NCBI RefSeq assembly: GCF_009674665.1
Contig: NZ_WKJD01000010.1
Location: 1-64,000 of the forward strand
Direction of reading: 5' to 3'
DNA: 64,000 nt
From: Agromyces kandeliae
GTDB taxonomy: Bacteria > Actinomycetota > Actinomycetes > Actinomycetales > Microbacteriaceae
Shown here: piece after piece, positions 1 through 7,716 of the stretch
Layout of the letters: each line of letters starts with the position of its first letter
Numbering within the stretch: position 1 is the stretch's first letter
Notes under the pieces: model-generated
Seen by the model: only the letters and a program-made list of their open reading frames with translations
Told to the model about the DNA's origin: nothing
The model's database searches: none
Made by a program: the position numbers and the translations under genes

Positions 1-162
1 CGACGGCTTGATCACGAACAGGTCCGCACCCGGCACCCGGCCCGACACGTTCCCACCGGTCCAGACGACGAGCCCGTACCGGGTCAGCTCGCCGTGCAGC
101 CGGGCGACGTCCGCACGCGTGCGGGCGATGGCGACCTCGATCTGCGGTCCGAACGTCGTCAT
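1..162 (-). CDS. araD: L-ribulose-5-phosphate 4-epimerase, N-terminal fragment
   Basis: The first 54 residues of a class II aldolase-family protein run off the left edge of the window, so the C-terminal part with most zinc ligands is missing. The visible start (MTTFGPQIEVAIARTRADV) is followed by a WTGGNVSGRVPG block and LFVIKPS, which is the typical N-terminal pattern of AraD-type epimerases. AraD interconverts L-ribulose 5-phosphate and D-xylulose 5-phosphate in cytosolic L-arabinose catabolism. No in-frame ATG or GTG lies within 45 bases upstream, which fixes the start at 162. A LacI-type operator at 392-407 and the LacI gene upstream fit repression of arabinose use. Other class II aldolases such as fuculose-phosphate aldolase remain possible. 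Confidence 0.75.
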   Translation of the reverse strand, partial: MTTFGPQIEVAIARTRADVARLHGELTRYGLVVWTGGNVSGRVPGADLFVIKPS

Positions 163-508
163 GCGGCGACCGCCGATGCGGCCGGGGCGATGACGGATGC
201 CGCGTGGCGCGCGGCGCGCGTTCCGGTGGCGTCGATCCCCGCCCGGGTCCCGGTCGATCCTGCGCCGCGCCGGGGGCTGGCCGGGCTGGTGGGCCGGCCG
301 GGGGCGGTCGTGTCGATCACGCGGGACTCCTTCGTCGTGTGCTGCGCCGCCCCGAGGGGCGAGGGTGGAACGTCCTGCGATGTGACGCTCCATGTGACCG
401 TTCACATCGCGAGACTCATGTTAGCCATACGTTTCGCGGATCTGTCAACTGCGGAACATCACGGAACGGTAACGCCGGTCGCGGACGCCGGCGCGCTCCG
501 CGACGGAC
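163..508. other. Intergenic region between lacI-type gene and araD
   Basis: This 346-base stretch lies between the stop of the LacI-type gene and the araD start, both on the minus strand. It holds the 16-base operator at 392-407 and a second half-site (ATGTGACGC) starting at 380. Around 415-445 it is clearly less GC-rich than its surroundings, as expected for a promoter. I see no credible small gene in it; the open frames here lack a ribosome binding site and homology I recognise. Confidence 0.5.
392..407. promoter_or_regulatory. LacI-family operator upstream of araD
   Basis: ATGTGACCGTTCACAT has perfect 6-base inverted arms (ATGTGA/TCACAT) around a CCGT centre. Near-identical elements lie in front of the LacI-type gene at 1612-1640. 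The shared sequence implies one repressor acting on both promoters. A preceding half-site ATGTGACGC begins at 380. Confidence 0.65.
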
Positions 509-1591
509 TCAGAATGCGGGCGCGCCCACCGAGTCCCGCACGATGAGCTCGGGCACGATCGTGCCGCGGTACTCGGGCGCGGCGTCGTCGAGGTCGCCGA
601 GCAGCAGCGCGACGCAGCGCCTGCCGAGCTCGGCGAAGTCCTGCCGCACGGTCGTGAGCGGCGGCCAGAAGTGCGCGGCCTCCGGGATGTCGTCGAACCC
701 GACGATCGACACGTCGCGCGGGACCTCGAGCCCCGCATCGCGCACGGCGTGCATGACCCCGAGCGCCATCTGGTCGTTCGAGGCGAAGATCGCCGTGAAG
801 TCCCGCACCGTGAGCAGCTCCCGCCCGGCGTAGAAGCCGAAGTCGGCCGTCCAGTCGCCGAGGATCGGCGCCGTCGTCGGCACGTCCTGCGAGCCCATCT
901 CGTCGAGGAACCCGCGCATGCGCGCCTCGGCCTCGATCCAGTCCTGCGGACCCGCGAGGTGGTAGATCGACCGGTGCCCGCGCTCGATCAGGTGCCGCGT
1001 GGCGAGGCGCGCGCCCGCGATCTGGTCGACCGAGAGCGTGTGCTCCGGGTCGCGCCCCGTCGACTGGAGCGTCACGTACGGCACGTCGATCGACAGCTGC
1101 GCGAGGGTGTCGAAGACGCGCATCTGCGGGGCGATCACGACGAGCCCCTCGATGCCCTGGGCGCGCAGGTGGGCCAGCCCGTCGGCGATCGACACCGCGT
1201 CGGAGGACTCGATGTTCGCGGTGCTCACCCAGTAGCCGGCGGCGCGGGCCGCGGACTCGATCGCGGCGATGCTGGAGGCCGGACCGTAGTGCGTGCTCGA
1301 CGCCGAGAGGATGCCGAGGGTCCGGGACCGACTCGTGACGAGGGCCCGCGCGGCGCGGTTCGGCGTGTACTGCAGCTCGGCCATGACGTCGAGCACCCGC
1401 TGCTTGGTCTCCGGACGGATGCTCGGGTGGTGGTTGAGCACGCGCGACACCGTCTGGTGCGAGACGCCGGCGACGCGCGCGACATCCCGGATGCTCGGGG
1501 CGCGCCCCTTCGGCGGCTCCTGCGACGGCTCTGGCACGGTGACCTCGATCGATCTCGGCATGTTCACGGTCACACATGCCGGCGTGACCAT
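509..1591 (-). CDS. LacI-family transcriptional repressor (probable arabinose/sugar regulator)
   Basis: LacI/GalR repressor with an N-terminal helix-turn-helix (SIRDVARVAGVSHQTVSRVL) and hinge helix (NRAARAL), followed by a periplasmic-binding-protein-like effector domain ending near ELIVRDSVG. The protein is cytosolic and should bind a sugar or sugar phosphate. ATG at 1591 is chosen because GGGGA lies 8 bases upstream; an ATG at 1561 (MPRSIEV) has no visible Shine-Dalgarno sequence but would leave a more usual N-terminus. Operator-like repeats at 1561-1640 overlap or precede the start, suggesting autoregulation, and a matching operator precedes araD. The arabinose assignment rests only on that neighbour. 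Confidence 0.85.
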   Translation of the reverse strand: MVTPACVTVNMPRSIEVTVPEPSQEPPKGRAPSIRDVARVAGVSHQTVSRVLNHHPSIRPETKQRVLDVMAELQYTPNRAARALVTSRSRTLGILSASSTHYGPASSIAAIESAARAAGYWVSTANIESSDAVSIADGLAHLRAQGIEGLVVIAPQMRVFDTLAQLSIDVPYVTLQSTGRDPEHTLSVDQIAGARLATRHLIERGHRSIYHLAGPQDWIEAEARMRGFLDEMGSQDVPTTAPILGDWTADFGFYAGRELLTVRDFTAIFASNDQMALGVMHAVRDAGLEVPRDVSIVGFDDIPEAAHFWPPLTTVRQDFAELGRRCVALLLGDLDDAAPEYRGTIVPELIVRDSVGAPAF

Positions 1592-1640
1592 TATGCACAT
1601 CCCCGCGGGGAATGTGACCGTCACAATGTGACCGTCACAT
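1561..1640. promoter_or_regulatory. Tandem LacI-type operators (autoregulatory)
   Basis: Two directly repeated 15-base elements share one base: ATGTGACCGTCACAA at 1612-1626 and ATGTGACCGTCACAT at 1626-1640. A third, TGTTCACGGTCACA, lies at 1561-1574. All share the TGTGACCG/CGGTCACA core of the site at 392-407. Clustering around the regulator's own start indicates autorepression. Confidence 0.6.
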
Positions 1641-1693
1641 GAACTCTGCTCCCGCGTCGGCGCTCGCCACGAGGCGTATGCCGTTCGGCGCCC

Positions 1694-3142
1694 CTACTCC
1701 CCCGGCGCAGGCGCCGACGCCGACTCGCCGGCCGGCGACTCGGCTCCCGCGCCGCCCCGTCGCCACCCCTCGGGCGGGCGAACGCGCGTCGCGAGCAGCA
1801 CGCCGACCACGGCGATCGCGGCCGTCACGGCGAACTCGGGGGCGAACGCACCGGCGGATGCCACGCTCGCCACGAGCGCGGTGACCGCGAGCGCCGCAGC
1901 GCCGCCGAGCGACTCGCCGATGGTCAGCGCCGCACTGTTGAAGCCCTGCACGGGCTGCGGCGACTGCTCGAGCACGGCCACGGAGAAGCGCGGGTACATG
2001 AAGCCCATCGCCGCGCCCGCGATCGTCCACGCGACGAACACCGCCACCGGCGGCCATGCGAAGAGCGCGATCGCGAGCACGCCGGCGAGGGCGATCGCGA
2101 GCGTCACCGCACCGATGCGCACGACCTCGGTGTTGGACAGCCGTGGATCCAGCCGCCCCTGCAGCCATGACGCCGCCGCCCACGACAGGCCGGCGCCCGT
2201 GAGCACGGCGCCGGCGAGGCCGGCGGGCAGGTCGTAGCGCTCGATGAGCATCTTCGGCAGGTAGATCTCCGCGCCGAAGAACGCGCCCGCGACGATCGCC
2301 CGCATGAGCACGGTCGCGGGGATCCCACGCACCGCGCGGAGCGTGCCGGCGGGGAGGAGCGGGCGCACGGCGACCACGGCGCCCGCGATCGACAGGACCG
2401 CGACCATCCACCGCCAGGGCTCGTCGAACTCGGCCGCGAGGCTGATCCCCAGCGCGGCGGCCGCGGCGAGCACCGACCAGCCGACCCGGCGGCCGCTCCA
2501 CGGCACGTTCGGGTCGCCCTGCACGCGGTCGAGCACCCGCAGCAGGGGCGCGAGCATCATGAGCGCGGCGGGCAGCACGAGCGCGATCACGCCCAGGAAC
2601 ACCCAGCGCCAGTCGAGGTGCTCGGCGACGTACCCGGCGACGGTCGGCCCCACGATCGAGGGGATGACCCACGCCGCAGCGAAGCCCGCGAAGACGCGCG
2701 CCCGCACCGATTCGGGGTAGACGCGCGCCACGATCACGTAGAGCGGGACGATCACCGCCGCGCCCCCGATGCCGTGGACGAGCCGCCCGAGCACGAGCAC
2801 CGGCATGGTGGGCGCGAGCCCCGCGATGACGAGGCCCACGACGAACAACCCTCCGGCCGCGAGGAGCGGCGGCAGCGGACCCGAACGGTCGCTCCAGTTG
2901 CCCGCCACGACCATGCCGACGACCCCGGCCGCGAGCGGCACCGAGAAGGCCAGCGCGTACAGGCCCTCGCCGTCGAGGTCGGCCGCGATGATCGGCATCG
3001 CCGTGGTCACCGCGAGCACCTCGAACGCGGCCAGGAAGATGAGCGCGAACATGCCGAGCGAGAGCCACCGCCACGACTTCGCGAACACGCCCCCGGCGGG
3101 GACGGCGTCGTCGGATGGAACGGGGGTGGAGCGGTCGGTCAC
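1694..3142 (-). CDS. MFS transporter
   Basis: Integral membrane permease of the major facilitator superfamily, 482 residues, with an early membrane segment (LGMFALIFLAAFEVLAVTTA) and about 12-14 hydrophobic helices in all. The motif after the second helix is weakly conserved (NWSDRSGPLP). The GTG at 3142 (VTDRSTPVP) is taken as start because it removes an arginine-rich, non-homologous-looking extension; an AGG lies about 9 bases upstream. Substrate cannot be read from sequence; drug-efflux families such as DHA2 are the nearest in appearance. It lies downstream of the aldo/keto reductase gene on the same strand but a possible terminator separates them, so it may be transcribed alone. Confidence 0.8.
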   Translation of the reverse strand: MTDRSTPVPSDDAVPAGGVFAKSWRWLSLGMFALIFLAAFEVLAVTTAMPIIAADLDGEGLYALAFSVPLAAGVVGMVVAGNWSDRSGPLPPLLAAGGLFVVGLVIAGLAPTMPVLVLGRLVHGIGGAAVIVPLYVIVARVYPESVRARVFAGFAAAWVIPSIVGPTVAGYVAEHLDWRWVFLGVIALVLPAALMMLAPLLRVLDRVQGDPNVPWSGRRVGWSVLAAAAALGISLAAEFDEPWRWMVAVLSIAGAVVAVRPLLPAGTLRAVRGIPATVLMRAIVAGAFFGAEIYLPKMLIERYDLPAGLAGAVLTGAGLSWAAASWLQGRLDPRLSNTEVVRIGAVTLAIALAGVLAIALFAWPPVAVFVAWTIAGAAMGFMYPRFSVAVLEQSPQPVQGFNSAALTIGESLGGAAALAVTALVASVASAGAFAPEFAVTAAIAVVGVLLATRVRPPEGWRRGGAGAESPAGESASAPAPGE

Positions 3143-3194
3143 CTGATCGAGCCTACGTCCGCCCACCGGCATCCGCTGCGCTCGAACCGGTCGT

Positions 3195-3235
3195 CGATCG
3201 GCGCGAAGCCGCCAGCGTGCGGGCAGGGCCGATCG
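3195..3235 (-). terminator. Inverted repeat after aldo/keto reductase gene
   Basis: CGATCGGC (3195-3202) and GCCGATCG (3228-3235) can pair in the transcript just past the stop of the minus-strand aldo/keto reductase gene. The loop is long (25 bases) and there is no U-tract, so termination is only suggested. Confidence 0.35.
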
Positions 3236-3239
3236 CGGC

Positions 3240-4070
3240 CTACATCTCCTCGTGCGTGTCGGGGTCGGCGCCCCAGATGCGCCCGCGTTCGAGCCCGGAG
3301 ATCGCCTCGACCTCGCCGGCCTCGAGCTCCAGGTCGAACACGTCGAGGTTCTCGCGCCGCCGCTCGGCATCCGCGGACTTCGGGATCGGCACGGCGCCGA
3401 GTGCGAGGTGCCAGGCGAGGACGACCTGGGCGGGCGTCGACCCGTGCCGCTCGGCGATCTCGACGATGACGGGCTCGGCGAGCAGCTCGGTGCGCTTCGC
3501 GAGCGGGCTCCAGCTCTCGGTGCGGATGGCGTGCTCGGCGTGGTAGGCGCGAAGTTCGGCCTGCGGGAAGTAGGGGTGCAGCTCGACCTGGTTCACGACG
3601 GGCATCAGCCCGGTCTCGGCGGAGAGGCGGTCGAGCATCGCCGGCGTGAAGTTCGAGACGCCGATCGAGCGGACGACGCCGCGCTCCTTGAGCTTGATCA
3701 TCGAGCGCCAACTGTCGACGTACCGGTCGCGCTTCGGGTTCGGCCAGTGGATCAGGTAGAGGTCGACCCAGTCGAGGTCGAGGCGCTTGCGCGACTGCTC
3801 GAAGCTCGCGAGGGTCTCGTCGACGCCGTGATGGCGTCCGGGCAGCTTGGTCGTCACGAACAGGTCGCTGCGATCGACGTCCGCGCGGCGGATCGCCTCG
3901 GCGACGACCTCCTCGTTGCCGTAGTTGTACGCCGTGTCGATGAGCCGGTAGCCGTCGTGGATCGCCGAGGCGATCGCGTCGACGCCCGACTGGTCGTTCA
4001 ACCCGTACGTTCCGAGCCCGATCGCGGGGATCGTGTTGCCGTCGGCGAGCGCGTACGCGTGGGCAGTCAT
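3240..4070 (-). CDS. Aldo/keto reductase
   Basis: Cytosolic NADPH-dependent carbonyl reductase of the AKR superfamily, 276 residues, close to the usual 275-280. The catalytic tetrad is visible: D45 and Y50 in DTAYNYG, K75 in TTKLPG and H108 in LIHWPNP. The SIGVSNF and PIPKS blocks of the TIM barrel/cofactor site are also present. The second ATG (4070) is chosen since GGAGG lies 9 bases upstream, whereas an ATG at 4076 would abut it. It resembles bacterial 2,5-diketo-D-gluconate reductase-type enzymes, but the natural substrate is unknown and the neighbouring permeases do not define it. Confidence 0.9.
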   Translation of the reverse strand: MTAHAYALADGNTIPAIGLGTYGLNDQSGVDAIASAIHDGYRLIDTAYNYGNEEVVAEAIRRADVDRSDLFVTTKLPGRHHGVDETLASFEQSRKRLDLDWVDLYLIHWPNPKRDRYVDSWRSMIKLKERGVVRSIGVSNFTPAMLDRLSAETGLMPVVNQVELHPYFPQAELRAYHAEHAIRTESWSPLAKRTELLAEPVIVEIAERHGSTPAQVVLAWHLALGAVPIPKSADAERRRENLDVFDLELEAGEVEAISGLERGRIWGADPDTHEEM

Positions 4071-4185
4071 GCGGACCATCCTCCCCCGGGACGGGCCGCA
4101 CATGCCAGCCGAACTGCGGCATCCGCTCCGATTCGCAGGCGAACCGGAGCCGCCGGTCAGCCGGCGACCGCCTCGAGGCGCCGGC

Positions 4186-5547
4186 TCACGGCACGAGGTC
4201 GGCCTCGGCCGTGACGACGGGTGCTGCGGCATCCACCTCGACGCGGGGCGCGCGCCGCGCCCGCACCCGGCGCACGATCGTGACGACGACGGATGCCGCG
4301 GCCAGCACGATCGGCATGACCAGGTTCTGCCACGCGAGCAGGAGCAGGCCCGCCGTGAGCACCGTCGCGACGATCGCGAGCCACCAGCCGAGCGAGAACC
4401 GTCGGAGGATGAGCGTCGCGGCGAGCATGCCTGCGGCGTAGATCGCGACCATGTTGCTCGTGTGGATGAGGATGAAGCCCGTCAGGTCGAGTTCGTTCCA
4501 GAGCATCAGGACGAAGTAGACGACGATGAGCGCCCCGGTCAGGGCGAGCGCCCTGCGTGGCACGGCGCCGTCCTCGGCGCCCTTCGCGAAGTAGCGGGGC
4601 AGGTCGCCGTCGCGGCCGAGCGCCGCGCCGAGCTTGCCGAACGCGGGGAGGTAGGCGTTCAGGACGCCGACGGTGACGATCGCGGCGACGATCGCGACGA
4701 GGACCGACCCGATGCCCGGCGCCGTCGTCTCGACGAGGTCGAGGAGCGGGACCTGGCTCGCTCCCGCCCGGTCGCCGAGTACGGCGACGGTCGCGAACTG
4801 CAGCGCGAGGTAGCCGACGCCGACCACGGCGATGGCGATGCCGGTCGCGATGGGGATGATGCGGCGCGGGTCGCGGAACTCGCCGGCGATGTGCGTGCCG
4901 ACCTCCCATCCGGCGAACGCCCAGACGAAGAGGCTGATGGCGACGCCGACCCCGCCCCATCCGTTCGGGAGGAACGGGGTGAAGTTCGCGGCGTCCGCCG
5001 CCGGGAAGGTGACGGCGACGACGCCCACGACGACCGCGAGCAGCAGGCCCGTGAGCACGAACTGCACCCAGCCGGCGACGCGCACCCCGAACCAGTTCGC
5101 GATGAGCGGCGGCAGGAAGACCGCGAATCCGATGATCGGCACGGCGGAGCGGTCGACGCCGAGCACGGCGACGACGTACTCGCCGCCGAGGATCGCGACG
5201 ACGGGTGCGCCGACGCAGACCCCGAAGAAGAACCAGTACCCGGTCATGCGCGCCGCGGTGGGGCCGAGCACGCGCCGGACGTAGCTGGCGACCCCGCCCG
5301 GGTCGGGGAATCGCGAGGCCAGCGCGGCGAAGGTGCCGGCGAGCGGGATCGACAGCACGAGCACGGCCGCGACGGCGAGGATCGACGCGGGGCCGGCGAC
5401 CTGCGCGGCGAGCCCCGGGAGGACGAGGATGCCGGTGCCGAGCACGCTCGCGACGTAGAGGGCCGTGCCCTGGACGAGGCCCAGCCGGCCGCGATGCGCT
5501 GCTGCGACGCCGACCGGGGGCGCGACATCCAGGGTTCTCGTGCTCAC
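4186..5547 (-). CDS. APC-family amino acid permease
   Basis: Twelve-helix membrane transporter of the amino acid-polyamine-organocation superfamily, 453 residues. The N-terminus reads LGLVQGTALYVASVLGTGIL, matching the helix I 'GxGI(L/F)' substrate-site motif, and FPDPGGVASYVRRVLG follows in helix II/III. The SLFVWAFAGWEVGTHIAGE stretch corresponds to helix VI. GTG at 5547 (VSTRTLDVA) is the best start since it lies shortly before the first helix, although no strong Shine-Dalgarno sequence is visible. It probably imports or exchanges an amino acid; specificity cannot be set. A hairpin at 5581-5621 separates it from the upstream slipin gene. Confidence 0.88.
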   Translation of the reverse strand: MSTRTLDVAPPVGVAAAHRGRLGLVQGTALYVASVLGTGILVLPGLAAQVAGPASILAVAAVLVLSIPLAGTFAALASRFPDPGGVASYVRRVLGPTAARMTGYWFFFGVCVGAPVVAILGGEYVVAVLGVDRSAVPIIGFAVFLPPLIANWFGVRVAGWVQFVLTGLLLAVVVGVVAVTFPAADAANFTPFLPNGWGGVGVAISLFVWAFAGWEVGTHIAGEFRDPRRIIPIATGIAIAVVGVGYLALQFATVAVLGDRAGASQVPLLDLVETTAPGIGSVLVAIVAAIVTVGVLNAYLPAFGKLGAALGRDGDLPRYFAKGAEDGAVPRRALALTGALIVVYFVLMLWNELDLTGFILIHTSNMVAIYAAGMLAATLILRRFSLGWWLAIVATVLTAGLLLLAWQNLVMPIVLAAASVVVTIVRRVRARRAPRVEVDAAAPVVTAEADLVP

Positions 5548-5580
5548 CAGATCATCGTGCCGGATGCCGCCGGCGCTCCG

Positions 5581-5621
5581 CGCTGGCAGGCATGACATCG
5601 TTCGATGAAATCCTGCCAGCG
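5581..5621 (-). terminator. Hairpin terminator after slipin gene
   Basis: Perfect 10-base arms CGCTGGCAGG (5581-5590) and CCTGCCAGCG (5612-5621) enclose a loop that itself contains CATCG-TT-CGATG. The structure begins 10 bases past the slipin stop. No U-run follows on the minus strand. Confidence 0.55.
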
Positions 5622-5630
5622 TCTCGGATG

Positions 5631-6431
5631 TCAGCGCACCACGCCGCGCTCGCGCGCCGCCGCCGCCGACTCCCGATCGATGAAGTCCGTGAGCTCGCCG
5701 ATCGAGTTCATCAACGGCGCGGGCACGACCACGAGCGTGTTCTTGTCCACGCCGATGTCGACGAGCGTCTGCAGCGTGCGCAGCTGCACGGCGAGCGGAT
5801 GCCGCATCATCGTGTCCGAGGCCTCGCCGAGCTTCGTCGCCGCGAGCGCCTCGCCCTCGGCGGCGATGATCTTCGCGCGCTTCACGCGCTCGGCCTCCGC
5901 CTGCTTCGCCATCGCGCGCTTCATGGAGTCGGGCAGCAGGATGTCCTTGAGCTCGACGAGCGTGACCTCCGCGCCCCACTCGGCCGTGAGCTCCTCGAGG
6001 ATCTCGCGGATGTCGGCGTTGAGCTTCGCCGTCTCGGCGAGCGTCTCGTCGAGGTGGTGCTGGCCGACGACCTTCCGCAGCGTCGTCTGCGCGATCTGGT
6101 CGATCGCGGCATGCACGTTCTCGATCGCGATCACCGACTTCACGGGGTCGACGATCCGGAAGTACGCCACCGCCGAGACGCCGACGCTGACGTTGTCCCG
6201 CGTGATGATGCCCTGCGACTGGATGGGCAGCGTCACGATGCGGAGCGACACCTTGATCATCACGTCGACGATCGGGATGATGAACCGCAGGCCCGGATCG
6301 CGGACGCTGTGCAGGCGGCCGAAGCGGAGCACCACGCCGCGCTCGTACTGCTTCACGATGCGGATCGCCATGAAGAGCAGCACGAGGGCGACCACGCCGA
6401 CGATCACCAAGGTGATGATGAGGCCCGTCAT
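5631..6431 (-). CDS. Slipin (stomatin/SPFH-domain membrane protein)
   Basis: Bacterial stomatin homologue of 266 residues. A single N-terminal membrane segment (MTGLIITLVIVGVVALVLLF) is followed by the SPFH domain beginning at IVKQYERGVVLRFGR and containing VDVMIKVSLRIVTLPIQSQ. A C-terminal coiled-coil rich in Ala/Glu follows (AMAKQAEAERVKRAKIIAAE). Such proteins oligomerise at the inner membrane and organise microdomains or regulate membrane proteases. ATG at 6431 has GGGAGG 8 bases upstream. The usual partner NfeD is not adjacent, so this is a stand-alone slipin. The gene stands alone between the metB and APC permease genes. Confidence 0.92.
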   Translation of the reverse strand: MTGLIITLVIVGVVALVLLFMAIRIVKQYERGVVLRFGRLHSVRDPGLRFIIPIVDVMIKVSLRIVTLPIQSQGIITRDNVSVGVSAVAYFRIVDPVKSVIAIENVHAAIDQIAQTTLRKVVGQHHLDETLAETAKLNADIREILEELTAEWGAEVTLVELKDILLPDSMKRAMAKQAEAERVKRAKIIAAEGEALAATKLGEASDTMMRHPLAVQLRTLQTLVDIGVDKNTLVVVPAPLMNSIGELTDFIDRESAAAARERGVVR

Positions 6432-6543
6432 CGGGACCACCTCCCGGGGCGCCGACCGGACGCCGGGCGCCCACGGTTCCATTGTCCCACCGCTGCCGAC
6501 CGTCGCGGCGGGATCACGGGCAGGCGCCCGGTCCGTCGGGGCG

Positions 6544-7704
6544 CTACACGCGCCCGAGCGCCCCGTCGATGTCGGCCAGCAGGTCGTCGACGTCCTCGAT
6601 GCCGACCGAGAGGCGCACGATCGACTCCGGCACCTCGGCCTCGGTGCCCTTGACCGACGCGTGCGTCATCTCCGACGGGTAGTTCACGAGCGACTCGACG
6701 CCGCCGAGCGACTCGGCCAGCGTGAAGAGCTCGGTCGACTCCGCGAACCGGCGCGCGGCCGCGGCGCCGCCCGCGAGGTCGATCGACACCATGCCGCCGA
6801 AGCCCGACATCTGGCGGGCGGCGAGCGCGTGGCCGGGGTGCGACTCGAGGCCCGGGTAGAGCACGCGGTCGACGGCCGGATGCTCGTCGAGCCGGCGGGC
6901 GATCGCGAGCGCGTTCTGGCTGTGCCGCTGCATCCGCACGCCCAGGGTCTTGATGCCGCGCGTCGTCAGGAACGCGTCGAACGGACCCGAGACCGCGCCC
7001 GCGGCGAACTGCGTGAAGCCGACCCGCTCGGCGAGCTCCTCCTGGCCGGGCGCGAACACGAGCGCGCCGCCGACCACGTCGGAGTGGCCGCCCAGGTACT
7101 TCGTGGTCGAGTGGATGATCACGTGCGCGCCGAGCGACACCGGCTGCTGGAGCGCGGGGCTCGCGAACGTGTTGTCGACGACGACCGTCAGGCCCGCCTC
7201 GTCGCCGAGCTCGGCGAGCGCTGCGATGTCGGAGATCTTCATGAGCGGGTTCGACGGCGTCTCGACCCAGAGCACCTTCGTGGTGCCGAGCTCGATCGCG
7301 GCGCGCACGGCGTCGAGGTCGCTGGTGTCGACCGTCGAGTGGCGCACGCCCCAGTCGCCGAAGATGCGCCGGACGAGCCGGTGCGTGCCGCCGTACACGT
7401 CGTTGCCGATGACGACGTGGTCGCCGGGCTGCAGCACGGTGCGGAGCAGCGCGTCCTCCGCCGCGAGGCCCGACGCGAACGACAGGCCGCGGATGCCGCC
7501 CTCGATCGCCGCGAGCTGGGTCTCGAGCGCGGTGCGGGTCGGGTTGCCGCCGCGCGAGTACTCGTACCCGCCCCGGAGGCCCCCGATGCCGTCCTGCGCG
7601 TACGTCGAGGTCACGTGGACCGGCGGGATCACGGCCCCGGTCGTGGGATCGAACTCCTGGCCCGCGTGGATCGCCCGCGTGTCGAAGCCTGCGTCGTGGT
7701 GCAT
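6544..7704 (-). CDS. metB: Cystathionine gamma-synthase
   Basis: PLP-dependent Cys/Met-metabolism enzyme of 386 residues, the normal family length. It carries the PLP-binding lysine K202 in STTKYLGGHSD, the VDNTFASP block and the YSRGGNPTR N-terminal motif. CGS condenses O-succinyl- or O-acetyl-homoserine with cysteine to cystathionine in methionine synthesis; cystathionine gamma-lyases are very similar, and in an operon with cystathionine beta-synthase a reverse-transsulfuration lyase role is equally plausible. It begins 12 bases after the beta-synthase stop, so the two genes form one operon that interconverts homocysteine and cysteine. The CGS/CGL distinction cannot be made from sequence alone. 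Confidence 0.9.
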   Translation of the reverse strand: MHHDAGFDTRAIHAGQEFDPTTGAVIPPVHVTSTYAQDGIGGLRGGYEYSRGGNPTRTALETQLAAIEGGIRGLSFASGLAAEDALLRTVLQPGDHVVIGNDVYGGTHRLVRRIFGDWGVRHSTVDTSDLDAVRAAIELGTTKVLWVETPSNPLMKISDIAALAELGDEAGLTVVVDNTFASPALQQPVSLGAHVIIHSTTKYLGGHSDVVGGALVFAPGQEELAERVGFTQFAAGAVSGPFDAFLTTRGIKTLGVRMQRHSQNALAIARRLDEHPAVDRVLYPGLESHPGHALAARQMSGFGGMVSIDLAGGAAAARRFAESTELFTLAESLGGVESLVNYPSEMTHASVKGTEAEVPESIVRLSVGIEDVDDLLADIDGALGRV

Positions 7705-7716
7705 CGTTCCGGCCTT

